Below are positions 54,255-62,929 of a stretch of DNA of 64,000 nucleotides, one piece after another. The DNA lies in NCBI RefSeq assembly GCF_923081025.1, contig NZ_CAKLPZ010000001.1, forward strand, positions 682,001 through 746,000, written 5' to 3'. The stretch comes from Neolewinella maritima (lineage in GTDB: Bacteria > Bacteroidota > Bacteroidia > Chitinophagales > Saprospiraceae). The number at the start of each line of letters is the position of its first letter. The first letter of the stretch is position 1. The notes under the pieces were generated by a model. The model was given only the letters and a program-made list of their open reading frames with translations, was not told the origin of the DNA and searched no databases. Position numbers and translations under genes: made by a program.

Positions 54255-55291
54255 TCTCCAGGGATCCAGACCAGCAAGCCACTAGGCAGCCGGGGACTGA
54301 AGTACGTACTCTTGGGGGGGAGTAGCCGGCCGGCATCTACCTCGGCGAAGAAGCGCTCGGTGATAATGGGCTTGCCGAGCAGAATGGCTTCATGATCCGA
54401 GCGGGGGGGGAGTTGGACGTGGCCATTGACCAGGGGTGGGGGGGGGACGGAGTCAATGCGGTCGTCCAGGCGAAGGTCCGATATGCCGAAGACGGTGGGG
54501 AGCACGGTATGGCTGAGCCAGCCGGCGTCCGTGGTGGTATCGCCCCGGGAAGCTTTACGGGATAGGTGGTAGTGCTGCTTGCGGTAGCTGTACAGCCACT
54601 GGCCGGTCGCCTGCACGGGGGAAGATTGCGCGGTGGGCTGGATGTGGAAGTAAGCGGATAGCTCGGTCAGTAGCTGGGCGGGCGGCTTCGTAGTCTGAAT
54701 GACCCGCATGAAGGTGTCAATGTGCAGAGTGTCTCCACCCATGAGTACGACGGGGATCATATCGAAACCAGCGACTCCATCGGCGGCTAGTGCGGCGTGG
54801 GTATAGGCCCGGTGGTGGCCGTCGGCGATCACGGGAGTACCTAATGCAGCTAGGGGAAGGGGGGCGATTTGACCGCAGGCGGCATGAAGACAGTACGTAA
54901 GGTCAGCAGTATGGTACCGCAGTAGGGGGGCGGCCACTTGCTGGAGCGTCTGCCGGAGGGGGGCGAGGGTAGGAACAGTCAGCAGGACGGGTTTACCCAG
55001 CGCGCCACCGTCGCGGAGGACCAGCTCGCGCTGTCGGGCCAGCCGGGGGGACAGCGTGTCCTCGTGGGGCCGCACGCTGCCGTCGCTGAACGCAGTGGCG
55101 GGTAGTAGTCCGCCAATGCCCCAACTGCTGCCCGCTGTAGTACCGATCTGTACTACGGGAAAGCTTGGTCCACCCCGCCGTACGAAGGGCGCGGGGGAGA
55201 GGTTGCGGATCCCGTTACGCGTTACCGGTAGGTGAGTAACGGTGCCGGGTGGCGGCGTGTGGAAGTGGGGGAAGGGGTACAGAATAGACAT
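54251..55291 (-). CDS. DUF1015 family protein (SerK-like, ParB/SbnI superfamily)
   Basis: 346 residues from the ATG at 55291 (MSILYPFPHF); a longer frame from 55360 is open but adds an atypical hydrophobic stretch. Family hallmarks: HEDTLSPRLARQRELV near residue 73, ADGHHRAYTHAAL near residue 160, and the C-terminal PPKSTYFSPRLPSGL. Some members of this superfamily phosphorylate free serine; the DGHHR motif is the likely catalytic centre. It is shorter than many Bacteroidota members (about 400 residues), and the central region looks divergent, so the substrate is not certain. The stop codon is supplied by the outermost inverted REP-like unit. Convergent with the LolC/E-type gene. Confidence 0.8.
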   Translation of the reverse strand: MSILYPFPHFHTPPPGTVTHLPVTRNGIRNLSPAPFVRRGGPSFPVVQIGTTAGSSWGIGGLLPATAFSDGSVRPHEDTLSPRLARQRELVLRDGGALGKPVLLTVPTLAPLRQTLQQVAAPLLRYHTADLTYCLHAACGQIAPLPLAALGTPVIADGHHRAYTHAALAADGVAGFDMIPVVLMGGDTLHIDTFMRVIQTTKPPAQLLTELSAYFHIQPTAQSSPVQATGQWLYSYRKQHYHLSRKASRGDTTTDAGWLSHTVLPTVFGISDLRLDDRIDSVPPPPLVNGHVQLPPRSDHEAILLGKPIITERFFAEVDAGRLLPPKSTYFSPRLPSGLLVWIPGD

Positions 55292-55535
55292 ACGCCGGGG
55301 GCTAACGGCAAGGTAGCTGTAGCAAGCAGAAAAAAGAAAGGCACGACACAAGTGTCGCACCTTTCCTGAACTAAACCCCAGTTATAAAAATTCTTTAGCG
55401 GGTGTAGCCGCCGTTTGTCTACTGCAATATACGGGTAGTTGATCTGAAATATTGCAGAAACTGTCAAAAAAATTTACCGCGCAACCCCATGATTTACCCT
55501 TTAACACCCCATGGGTCAGGGTTTGTGCACGGCAA

Positions 55536-56744
55536 TTATTGATTGCTACCCTGGCCGAAATCGAAGAGTAAACTGAAGCGCAGGGTGTTATCGAGGGGGT
55601 TGCGCTGGTTGCTCGTAGGGACGAGGTAGCTCAGGTTGATGCCGAAGATATTGTACTTCAGGCCCAGTCCGGCCGTGAGGTACTGCCGGTCGCCTTTCGT
55701 AGGGTTCTCGTAGAAATAGCCGGCCCGCACGGCAAACTGCTGGGCGTACCAGTATTCGACGCCAGCGCTCAGGGTAAACTCCCGCAGCTCCTCGCCGAAA
55801 CCGTCCGGGGCATCGCTGAAACTGGTGAGCAGACCGCTGATGGGGCTCAGGTCATCGATCTCGTCCTGGGTGCGGGTACAGTCGGCGCTGCCGTCGCAGG
55901 GGGTGGGGACGAGTAGCTTATTGACGTCGCCGGTGATGGTGATCTGGTTGTACTGGTCCAGGTTGAAGGTGTAGGCCGCACCGATGGCCAGGTTAGCGGG
56001 TAGGAAGTCACGGACCGTATCCTGAGTGTAAGTGATCTTATTACCGATGTTGGTGATGGCACCGCCAATGGCCAAAATATTACCGCTGGGCCCGAGGGGC
56101 TGGCTGCGGAAGCTGGCCCCGATGTCGGCGGCGAAGGCCTGTCCGGCCTCCAACGTCGTACCCTGCACCTGCTGCCCGGAGGCGAGGTTGGAGTTGATGT
56201 ACTTGGCGGTGATGGACAGACCGAAGGTTTCGGTGAGCTTACGGCTGTACGCCAGGGCTACCTCGAACTCATTGGGCTTGCCCGTGCCCAGGGGCGTATT
56301 GTTGTCATCCGTGTACTGGATATCGCCCAGGCTGAAGTAGCGTAGGCTGGCACTGACGACCTGATTCTCGTCCAGCTTCTTGAAGCCGCCCAGGTAGGCC
56401 AGGTAGACGTCATTCAGGCCCAGGGCCTGTAGCCAGGGCGTATAGGTAGCTCCCAGGGCGAGGTCTTCTTCGGTGAAGGCCAGGCGGCTGGCATTGTAGT
56501 GCATCGCGTTGGCATCGGGGCTCAGGGCTACGCCGGCATCGCCCATGGCACCGCCGCGGGCATCGGGGTTGATGCGCAGGAAGGGGACCGCGCTGACTAC
56601 GGTGTTGACGCAGGGCCCTCCCGTACCGGGTTGAATGTTGCGGCCACCAGGACCTTCCACGCAGGCCTTGATTTGGGCGGTAGCCGGTACGCTTAGGCTG
56701 CCAATAACGGCCAGGATGGAAAGGAATCGGAGTAGTTGTTGCAT
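55536..56744 (-). CDS. porV: PorV (LptO), T9SS outer-membrane beta-barrel protein
   Basis: 402 residues, the usual size. Signal peptide (1-23), then the PorV signature region SAVPFLRINPDARGGAMGDAGVALSPDANAMHYN (about residues 51-84, quoted in parts: FLRINPDARGGAMGD and SPDANAMHYN), followed by alternating amphipathic strands of a FadL-like 14-strand barrel and a terminal strand LRFSLLFDFGQ. PorV receives cargo from the T9SS translocon and, with PorU, is needed for removal of the C-terminal sorting domain and attachment of cargo to the surface. This makes it the direct handling partner of the five giant genes in this window. Divergently transcribed from the small barrel protein at 56907. No Shine-Dalgarno site. 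Confidence 0.93.
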   Translation of the reverse strand: MQQLLRFLSILAVIGSLSVPATAQIKACVEGPGGRNIQPGTGGPCVNTVVSAVPFLRINPDARGGAMGDAGVALSPDANAMHYNASRLAFTEEDLALGATYTPWLQALGLNDVYLAYLGGFKKLDENQVVSASLRYFSLGDIQYTDDNNTPLGTGKPNEFEVALAYSRKLTETFGLSITAKYINSNLASGQQVQGTTLEAGQAFAADIGASFRSQPLGPSGNILAIGGAITNIGNKITYTQDTVRDFLPANLAIGAAYTFNLDQYNQITITGDVNKLLVPTPCDGSADCTRTQDEIDDLSPISGLLTSFSDAPDGFGEELREFTLSAGVEYWYAQQFAVRAGYFYENPTKGDRQYLTAGLGLKYNIFGINLSYLVPTSNQRNPLDNTLRFSLLFDFGQGSNQ

Positions 56745-56883
56745 AGTTGATTAAGTCACATAAGAAGGATGCCCGCGCTCCACGGCGGCAGGGTATCAGA
56801 AAACTGTAACGGCCGGGTAGCCGGGCTTATTTTTACGTTTCCGGTACCGGCGGTAAAATTACTGTTAAGTACGGCCACCTAGA

Positions 56884-56891
56884 TACTTTTG
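56884..56891 (+). promoter_or_regulatory. Candidate -7 element for the barrel protein at 56907
   Basis: TACTTTTG matches TAnnTTTG exactly and lies 15 bp before the ATG, implying a very short leader. A clear -33 TTG is not present; CTGTTAAG around 56862-56869 is at the expected distance. Confidence 0.45.
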
Positions 56892-56906
56892 AGCAGACCT
56901 TAACCG

Positions 56907-57464
56907 ATGAAAGCTACACTACACCGTATCCTGTTCCTCCTGCTCTGTAGCTTTTCGAGCTACGGACAGGTAGAGATCAACCCCTACCTAGGCGTCCTAA
57001 CGGGCGACCGACAGATCGACCTCGTACAACCCGCCGACGACGTGTTCACCTATACCGGCGACCGGCTACTACTCGGCGCGGATGTACTCTTCGGCGCTGG
57101 TAATCTGGCTCCACTGGTCGGGCTGAGCTACCAGTTCAGTCGCTACGAGACCGAGCAGGCGCCGGCCTTCGACTACGGCCACCTCCGCCTGCCCCTGGGG
57201 CTGGCCTACCGCTTGCTACCGGCCGATCTGGATCTGAATGTAGTACTGACGGTCGCGGTAGCGCCGGGCCTATCGCTGGGGGACGACCGTACGGAGACCG
57301 TGACCTTCGATCAGTCTACCATCGACTGGGCGGGACGGGGCGCAGTCACGCTATACCTAGACTTGTTTACCGTGGGCATACAGTGTATGCGGGGCTTCTC
57401 CGCATCCGGTACCACCCAGGAGTTAGCCACCTACCTGGGCCTCACGGCGGGTGCGCGGTTTTAG
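56907..57464 (+). CDS. Small predicted outer-membrane beta-barrel protein
   Basis: 185 residues. A signal peptide (1-21, ending SSYGQ) precedes about eight alternating strands (for example LAPLVGLSYQFSRY, LRLPLGLAYRL, LNVVLTVAVAPGL) and a terminal aromatic residue (GARF), typical for outer-membrane barrels of the OmpW/OmpA-like size. No family was recognised with certainty. It is divergent from porV with a 162-bp gap that must hold both promoters; a functional link to T9SS is possible but only by position. Confidence 0.75.
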   Translation: MKATLHRILFLLLCSFSSYGQVEINPYLGVLTGDRQIDLVQPADDVFTYTGDRLLLGADVLFGAGNLAPLVGLSYQFSRYETEQAPAFDYGHLRLPLGLAYRLLPADLDLNVVLTVAVAPGLSLGDDRTETVTFDQSTIDWAGRGAVTLYLDLFTVGIQCMRGFSASGTTQELATYLGLTAGARF

Positions 57465-57540
57465 TCATTCTGCCGGCTGGCTACACACTTTATGCTTTGT
57501 GGTGTTACCTTGGCGCCGCCGTCGCCAATTGTCGGCCGAC

Positions 57541-57571
57541 TTGCGCAGGTTAACCCCTTTGGTTTTCTTTG
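57541..57571 (+). promoter_or_regulatory. Candidate promoter of acpP
   Basis: TTG at 57541-57543, 20-bp spacer, TTTCTTTG at 57564-57571 followed by C: one mismatch to TAnnTTTG. The acpP start codon is 35 bp downstream, at 57606. Confidence 0.45.
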
Positions 57572-57605
57572 CGCCCGCATTTAATCACTAAAGCCACCTC
57601 AGAAT

Positions 57606-57845
57606 ATGGCCAGCATTGAAGAAAAAGTAAAGCAGATCATCGTCGACAAGCTCGGCGTAGACGAAAGCGAGGTAACGGCCGAGGCCAGCTTCCAGAACGA
57701 CCTGGGGGCCGACTCGCTAGATACCGTAGAGCTCATCATGGAGTTCGAAAAGGAATTCGACATCAGCATCCCCGATGAACAGGCGGAGAATATTCAGACC
57801 GTCGGCCAGGCCGTCACCTACCTGGAAAGCAGCGTGGAGAAGTAA
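57606..57845 (+). CDS. acpP: Acyl carrier protein
   Basis: 79 residues, typical length. It carries growing acyl chains in fatty-acid synthesis as thioesters on a 4'-phosphopantetheine arm. The attachment serine is Ser37 in [10 protein letters not shown]. Helix 1 ([14 protein letters not shown]) and the acidic helix 2/3 region ([15 protein letters not shown]) are standard. First gene of the acpP-fabF-rnc order seen in many bacteria, but here a strong terminator separates it from fabF, which would allow much higher acpP expression. Confidence 0.98.
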   Translation: MASIEEKVKQIIVDKLGVDESEVTAEASFQNDLGADSLDTVELIMEFEKEFDISIPDEQAENIQTVGQAVTYLESSVEK

Positions 57846-57869
57846 TTCACGCCTTCGTACCTTTCCTGT

Positions 57870-57915
57870 CGCCGCCCGGTTACCCCACAGTGGGTAGCGG
57901 GCGGCGATTTTTTTT
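57870..57915 (+). terminator. Terminator/attenuator between acpP and fabF
   Basis: Stem CGCCGCCCG / CGGGCGGCG extended by TACCC / GGGTA over a small bulge, then A and eight T (57908-57915). The T-tract ends only 15 bp before the fabF ATG, so fabF must be reached by read-through unless it has a promoter inside acpP. Confidence 0.85.
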
Positions 57916-57930
57916 ACCTTGCACCCTACG

Positions 57931-59199
57931 ATGAATAGAGTAGTAATCACCGGCATTGGCGCCCTCACGGCCATCGGCAATTCCGTCCCCGAGTACCTCC
58001 AGGGCCTCCAGCAGGGGCGCAGTGGAGCCGGCCCCATCACCCAGTTCGACGCCGGGAAGTTCAAGACGCAGTTCGCCTGCGAAGTCAAGGACTGGGACCC
58101 CACTACCCACATCGACAAACGCGAGCTGCGCCGCCAGGACCGCTATACCCTCATGGGCCTGCACACCGCCAACGAAGCCCTGCGTATGGCCGGCCTACTC
58201 GACGAGGCCGGCACGATCGACGCCCGGGCCGTAGACCCCGACCGTGCCGGCTGCATCTGGGCCAGCGGCATCGGCGGACTCCGCTCCCTGGAAGAGCAGA
58301 TCGAAGACTTCGCCGGCGGCGATGGTACACCCCGCTACAACCCCTTCATGATCCCCCGCATGATCGCCAACATGGGGGCCGGCTACATCAGCATGCAGTA
58401 CAACTTGCGCGGACCCAGCTACGCCACGGTGAGCGCCTGTGCTTCGGGCGGCCACGCCCTGGCTGCTGCGGCCGACGATATCCGACTGGGCCGCGCCGAC
58501 GTCATGATCACCGGCGGATCGGAAGCCGTGATCACTAAGGTGTCCATCGGTGGATTCAACTCCATGAAGGCACTCAGCACCCGCAACGACGACCCCGCCA
58601 CCGCCTCCCGGCCCTACGATGCCGATCGCGATGGCTTCGTGCTCGGCGAGGGCGCCGGTGCCATAGTACTGGAAAGCCTCGACCACGCCCGCGCCCGCGG
58701 GGCCACCATCATCGCCGAAGTGGCCGGCTACGCCGCCAGCTCGGATGCCTACCATATTTCGGCCCCCCACCCGGACGGCGTAGGCGCTAAACTGGCCATG
58801 GAAAACGCCATGCAGTACGCCGGCGTGTCTCCCGAGCAGGTAGACTACATCAATACCCACGGCACCTCCACCCCGCTGGGCGACACTGCTGAGCTGAAGG
58901 CCATCCAACTGGCTTTCGGGGAGGCCGCCTACGATCTGCACATCAGCTCCACGAAGTCGATGACCGGCCACCTACTGGGGGCGGCGGCCGCCATCGAGTC
59001 CGTTGCCTGTATTTTAGCCATCCAGCATGGCTTCGTGCCCCCTACCATCAACCACTTCACGGACGACCCCTCGATCGACGCACGTCTGCAGCTGACCTTT
59101 AACGAGGCCGTACACAAGCCCGTTAACATTGCCCTAAGTAACACCTTCGGTTTCGGTGGACACAACTCCGCTACTATCTTTAAGCGCTTTACCGACTAG
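57931..59199 (+). CDS. fabF: 3-oxoacyl-[acyl-carrier-protein] synthase II
   Basis: 422 residues from the ATG at 57931 (MNRVVITGIGALTAIG); a TTG 12 bp upstream falls in the leader after the terminator and is unlikely. Condenses malonyl-ACP with acyl-ACP in chain elongation. The catalytic triad is complete: Cys170 in SACASGGHAL, His310 in NTHGTSTPLGD, His347 in SMTGHLLGAAAAIE. The C-terminal NTFGFGGHNSATIFKRF is typical. It is followed after 14 bp by rnc, probably co-transcribed. Confidence 0.97.
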   Translation: MNRVVITGIGALTAIGNSVPEYLQGLQQGRSGAGPITQFDAGKFKTQFACEVKDWDPTTHIDKRELRRQDRYTLMGLHTANEALRMAGLLDEAGTIDARAVDPDRAGCIWASGIGGLRSLEEQIEDFAGGDGTPRYNPFMIPRMIANMGAGYISMQYNLRGPSYATVSACASGGHALAAAADDIRLGRADVMITGGSEAVITKVSIGGFNSMKALSTRNDDPATASRPYDADRDGFVLGEGAGAIVLESLDHARARGATIIAEVAGYAASSDAYHISAPHPDGVGAKLAMENAMQYAGVSPEQVDYINTHGTSTPLGDTAELKAIQLAFGEAAYDLHISSTKSMTGHLLGAAAAIESVACILAIQHGFVPPTINHFTDDPSIDARLQLTFNEAVHKPVNIALSNTFGFGGHNSATIFKRFTD

Positions 59200-59213
59200 C
59201 TCCCCCCCGTTCT

Positions 59214-59957
59214 GTGATCAAAGTAGTCCGCCGTATCTATAACCGTTTCTTTTCGCCCGAAAAGGAATTCGTCTTCCGCCTGCGTCGGCTCCTCGGATTC
59301 ACCCCCGCCTACCTCAATGTCTTCAAGCTAGCCTTTTCCCACAAGAGCAGCAACGACACGAATCGCAGCCATCCCTACGGCGGACAAAACAACGAGCGCC
59401 TAGAGTTTCTGGGCGATGCCGTGCTGGGCACCATCGTAGCCGAGTACCTCTACAAGAAGTATCCCACCGCCGACGAGGGTTTCCTCACCAAGATGCGCTC
59501 CAAGATCGTCAAGCGCAAGAGCCTCAACGCGATCGGCCACGATATGGGCCTCGATGAACTGCTCAGCACCTACAACAACACCCGCATCGCGCGCTCTATG
59601 CTCGGCAACGCCGTAGAAGCCCTGGTGGGTGCCGTCTACGTGGAAAAGGGCTACATCGGTACCACCCACTTCATCGTCAACCGCATGCTACGCGACTACG
59701 TAGACATCGATACCCTCGAAACCTACGACGATAACTACAAGAGCCAACTGCTGGAGCACTGCCAGAAGAGCGGACAGAAAGTCGACTACGAGATCCTCAA
59801 GCGCTTCAAGCAGGACAAGCGCGATCGCTTCCGCGTAGCCGTAGTGATCAACGGCCGCCGCATCTCCGTGGGCGAAGACTACAATAAAAAAAGCGCCGAA
59901 CAGCAGGCCAGCCGCCGTGCGCTGCAGGATTTGGGCCTCAGTATGGAAATGCCGTAA
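59214..59957 (+). CDS. rnc: Ribonuclease III
   Basis: 247 residues, GTG start at 59214 (no ATG upstream in frame before the fabF stop). Cleaves double-stranded RNA, for example rRNA precursors. The catalytic signature is NNERLEFLGDAVLGTIVAEYLY region (NNERLEFLGDAVLG at about residues 61-74), with the second acidic cluster near GNAVEALVGAVYVEKGY. The C-terminal double-stranded-RNA-binding domain spans about residues 180-245 (KSQLLEHCQKSGQKVDYE ... KKSAEQQASRRALQDLG). Gap to fabF 14 bp, to the kinase 63 bp. Confidence 0.96.
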   Translation: MIKVVRRIYNRFFSPEKEFVFRLRRLLGFTPAYLNVFKLAFSHKSSNDTNRSHPYGGQNNERLEFLGDAVLGTIVAEYLYKKYPTADEGFLTKMRSKIVKRKSLNAIGHDMGLDELLSTYNNTRIARSMLGNAVEALVGAVYVEKGYIGTTHFIVNRMLRDYVDIDTLETYDDNYKSQLLEHCQKSGQKVDYEILKRFKQDKRDRFRVAVVINGRRISVGEDYNKKSAEQQASRRALQDLGLSMEMP

Positions 59958-60020
59958 TTTTTCCATCCCCCCAACTGTTTACTGCTAGCGACTAACTTCC
60001 TCCGGCCTCACCGCCACCCC

Positions 60021-61217
60021 ATGCGCAGTCTCCTCTCTTCCCGCTGGCCGCTGTACCTGGCCGTCATCGGCCTGGTCATCGTGATCGCCTCGGTGTGGTA
60101 CACCAACCGGCTGGCCAATCAGCTGTCGGTCATCGAGGAGAATTACGTGCGCTTCTACGAAACCTCCATCCGCGACCTCAACGACCTCGGCGACGACGCG
60201 GGCACCTTCGACCTGGACGTGCTCAACCAGGACGTAGCCATCCAGCAGGAGATCATCCAGAACAACACCACCATCCCCGCTATCTGGGCCCTGCCCGGCG
60301 GTGGTGGCTACGTAGAGGCCATCAACTGGGACGGCCGCGAGGGAGATACCGCCTACATCCTACAGCAACTCGAAGACCTGAAGGCCAATGGCAAGCCCCC
60401 CGTCGTCATGCCCGTGGGCGGACTGATGTACTTCGGCACCAGCAACCTGATCCGCAAACTGCGCCTGTTCCCCTACATCCAGTTTGCCCTCATCGGCACC
60501 TTCCTGGTGGTCGGCATATTCGGTATCAACCAGGCCCGCCGCGCCGAGCAGAACCGCGTCTGGGTCGGCCTGGCTAAGGAGACCGCCCACCAACTCGGCA
60601 CCCCCATCAGCGCCATCATGGGCTGGGTCGAACACCTGAACCTACTCTACGCCGACGATCAGGATCTCATGGAAGTATCCTCCGAACTACACAAGGATGT
60701 CGAGCGCCTGGAGATGGTCGCCAACCGTTTTTCCAAGATCGGTGCCACCCCGGAGCTGCAACCCGTCAACATCTACGCCGAACTCGACGCATGCCGCGCC
60801 TACATGGAAAAGCGAGCGCCCCGTCGCGTGACCTTCGACTTCCCCAGTGCCGCTACGGGTCAACTGTCCGTAGCCATCAACCCCCTATTATTCGACTGGG
60901 TGATCGAGAACCTGCTGCGCAACGCTCTCGACGCTATGGATGGTCAGGGACAGATCAGCAGCACCGTCACCGAACGCGACGGTAAGGTCATCATCGACAT
61001 CAGTGACACCGGTAAGGGCATCTCGTCCCGCAACCAGCGCCGCGTATTCGATCCCGGCTTTACCACCAAGAAGCGCGGCTGGGGCCTCGGCCTTAGCCTC
61101 GTGCGCCGCATCGTCGAGGAATACCACCGGGGCCGCATCACCGTGGCCCACTCCGAGCTCGGCAAGGGCACCACCTTTCGCATCACGCTACCCAAAGCCG
61201 ACCCCACCCATGCCTGA
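60021..61217 (+). CDS. Membrane sensor histidine kinase without adjacent response regulator
   Basis: 398 residues. Two membrane helices (about 10-28 and 150-170) enclose a periplasmic sensor region of about 120 residues without a recognised domain. No HAMP domain is seen; the second helix runs almost directly into the H-box AKETAHQLGTPISAIMGW, with phospho-acceptor His190. The ATP-binding domain has N-box NLLRNALDAM, G1 DTGKGI and G2 RGWGLGLSL. The HQLGTP variant of the H-box is common in Bacteroidota kinases. No response regulator lies nearby, so the partner is encoded elsewhere. The stop codon overlaps the mnmE start by 8 bp (ATGCCTGA), indicating translational coupling. Confidence 0.9.
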   Translation: MRSLLSSRWPLYLAVIGLVIVIASVWYTNRLANQLSVIEENYVRFYETSIRDLNDLGDDAGTFDLDVLNQDVAIQQEIIQNNTTIPAIWALPGGGGYVEAINWDGREGDTAYILQQLEDLKANGKPPVVMPVGGLMYFGTSNLIRKLRLFPYIQFALIGTFLVVGIFGINQARRAEQNRVWVGLAKETAHQLGTPISAIMGWVEHLNLLYADDQDLMEVSSELHKDVERLEMVANRFSKIGATPELQPVNIYAELDACRAYMEKRAPRRVTFDFPSAATGQLSVAINPLLFDWVIENLLRNALDAMDGQGQISSTVTERDGKVIIDISDTGKGISSRNQRRVFDPGFTTKKRGWGLGLSLVRRIVEEYHRGRITVAHSELGKGTTFRITLPKADPTHA

Positions 61218-62607
61218 CCCCATCATCGCCATTGCCACGCCCGCCGGGGAGGGGGCCATCGGTATCGTGCGCGTGAGCGGCCCGGGGAGCATCGCCCTCT
61301 TTGCTCCCTACTTTCAGAGCCACGATCTGCTCACCGCACCCGCGCGCCGCGCCCTCTTTGGCGTACTGACAGACGAGAAGGACCAGCCCATCGACGAGGT
61401 CGTCCTGACCATATACCGCGCCCCGGCTTCCTATACCGGGGAGGACGCCGTCGAGATCAGCGCCCACGGCAGCCCCTACATTCTCCAGCGTATCGTGCAG
61501 TTGGGCGCGGACGCAGGTGCCCGGCCGGCCCAACCCGGTGAGTTCTCCCAGCGGGCTTTTCTGAACGGTAAGCTGGACCTCAGTCAGGCCGAAGCCGTGG
61601 CCGACCTGATCGCCTCCCGCTCCGCCGCCGCCCACCGGATCGCGCTCGGACAACTGCGCGGCGGCGTGAGCAACGAGATCCGGGAGCTGCGCGCCAAGCT
61701 TATCGACTTTGCCAGCCTGATCGAGCTGGAACTGGATTTCGGGGAGGAGGACGTCGAATTTGCTGACCGTAGTGCACTCTCGGAGCTAGTCGCCAAGATT
61801 CGTACGCGGATCGCCGCACTGACCTCCTCCTTCCGCCTGGGCAATGCCATCAAAGAGGGAGTGAGCACCGTCATTGCCGGTCGGCCTAATGCCGGTAAAT
61901 CCACCCTGCTCAACGCCCTGCTGAACGAAGACCGCGCCATTGTCTCACCCATTGCCGGCACCACCCGCGATACCATCGAGGAGGCCATTACCATCGGGGG
62001 TATGACCTTCCGCTTCATCGATACGGCCGGTATCCGGGAGGCCACCGATACCATCGAGGCCATGGGCGTGGAGCGTACCCTGCAGCGGGTAGCGAGTAGT
62101 CAACTGCTGATCTACGTTTTCGACATCATCGATACGGATCCGGCTACGCTCACCGCTGATCTGGACCGGCTGTACCGCGAAGAGCTCGACCTCGTTGTAG
62201 TGGCCAACAAAATGGACCTCAATCCCTACACGAAGTACAGCCACTACTTCGGAGAGGATTACGACGGGAAGTGGTCCGTACCCCTGGAGCGCTTCATCCC
62301 CATGATCGCCAGCGAGAAGAGCAATCTGCAGTACCTGCAGGATACGCTGCTGCACGTAGCTACCCAGGGCCGCGGCGCGCTGGATGCCCAGGAGGTGATC
62401 CTGAGCAATGCGCGGCACTACGATGCGCTCACCCGGGCCGATCGGGCGCTGGAGCGGGTAGCGGAGGGCCTTCAGTCGGGTTTGTCGCAAGATTTTGTGG
62501 CGATGGACATCCGGCAGTCCCTACGTGACCTAGGCGAAATCACCGGTGAGATCACCACCGACGATCTGCTGAGTAACATCTTTTCCAACTTCTGCATCGG
62601 TAAGTAG
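61210..62607 (+). CDS. mnmE: tRNA modification GTPase MnmE (TrmE)
   Basis: 465 residues from the ATG at 61210 (MPDPIIAIATPAGEGAIGIVR). With MnmG it makes the cmnm5 group on wobble uridine 34 of certain tRNAs. N-terminal folate-binding domain (1-120), helical domain split around the G domain, G1 GRPNAGKST, G2 GTTRDT, G3 DTAGI, G4 NKMD, and the conserved C-terminal Cys motif FCIGK with Cys as fourth residue from the end. Overlaps the kinase gene by 8 bp. Confidence 0.98.
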   Translation: MPDPIIAIATPAGEGAIGIVRVSGPGSIALFAPYFQSHDLLTAPARRALFGVLTDEKDQPIDEVVLTIYRAPASYTGEDAVEISAHGSPYILQRIVQLGADAGARPAQPGEFSQRAFLNGKLDLSQAEAVADLIASRSAAAHRIALGQLRGGVSNEIRELRAKLIDFASLIELELDFGEEDVEFADRSALSELVAKIRTRIAALTSSFRLGNAIKEGVSTVIAGRPNAGKSTLLNALLNEDRAIVSPIAGTTRDTIEEAITIGGMTFRFIDTAGIREATDTIEAMGVERTLQRVASSQLLIYVFDIIDTDPATLTADLDRLYREELDLVVVANKMDLNPYTKYSHYFGEDYDGKWSVPLERFIPMIASEKSNLQYLQDTLLHVATQGRGALDAQEVILSNARHYDALTRADRALERVAEGLQSGLSQDFVAMDIRQSLRDLGEITGEITTDDLLSNIFSNFCIGK

Positions 62608-62646
62608 GGCAATTGGGCCTATCTTGGGTGCGTTTCCGTCTTGATA

Positions 62647-62667
62647 CTCAACCCGATAGGGATTGAG
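62647..62667 (+). other. Small hairpin after mnmE
   Basis: CTCAACCC-GATA-GGGATTGAG: eight pairs with one bulged A. No T-tract follows, so it is a weak terminator candidate or a leader structure of the next small gene. Confidence 0.35.
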
Positions 62668-62698
62668 TGGTTAGAACCCACAGTTAAAAGGTTGCACA

Positions 62699-62929
62699 TT
62701 GAATACAGGTATTGACTCTTCCCTATCCGTCAGTGGCGGATCCGCATCGCTTCCTCAGGTAGCGTATACCGGTCCCTCCGCCCAACGGCCTGCAGCCACC
62801 GCACCAGCTACCGCCCTGACTGAAGCGCAGAAAGAAGCCTACCGCCGCAATCGCGAAGAATCACTGGAACTTTGTGATAGCTTCCAGGCGTTCTACGCCT
62901 CACATGCCGCCTACCACCTTGACCTTTGA
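62699..62929 (+). CDS. Small hypothetical protein, possible antitoxin partner
   Basis: 76 residues with a TTG start; the frame is closed by a TAG at 62672 and no ATG is available. The N-terminal half is Ser/Ala/Pro-rich and probably disordered; the C-terminal half (from LTEAQKEAYRRNREESLELC) is predicted helical and amphipathic. No DNA-binding motif was recognised. It overlaps the next gene by 26 bp in another frame, as is common for toxin-antitoxin pairs. The role is inferred only from this arrangement and from the neighbour's fold. Confidence 0.4.
   Translation: MNTGIDSSLSVSGGSASLPQVAYTGPSAQRPAATAPATALTEAQKEAYRRNREESLELCDSFQAFYASHAAYHLDL

Noticed and set aside
55222-55467. Separate minus-strand small gene upstream of DUF1015
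   Set aside because: It overlaps the 5' end of the DUF1015 gene in another frame and has no recognisable features.
58195-58971. Minus-strand 258-codon frame opposite fabF
   Set aside because: The plus strand encodes a complete FabF with all catalytic residues; the antisense product is low-complexity Gly/Val/His-rich.
60940-61209. Extended N-terminus of mnmE overlapping the kinase gene
   Set aside because: The ATG at 61210 gives exactly the conserved MnmE N-terminus; the upstream part is a shadow of the kinase ATPase domain.
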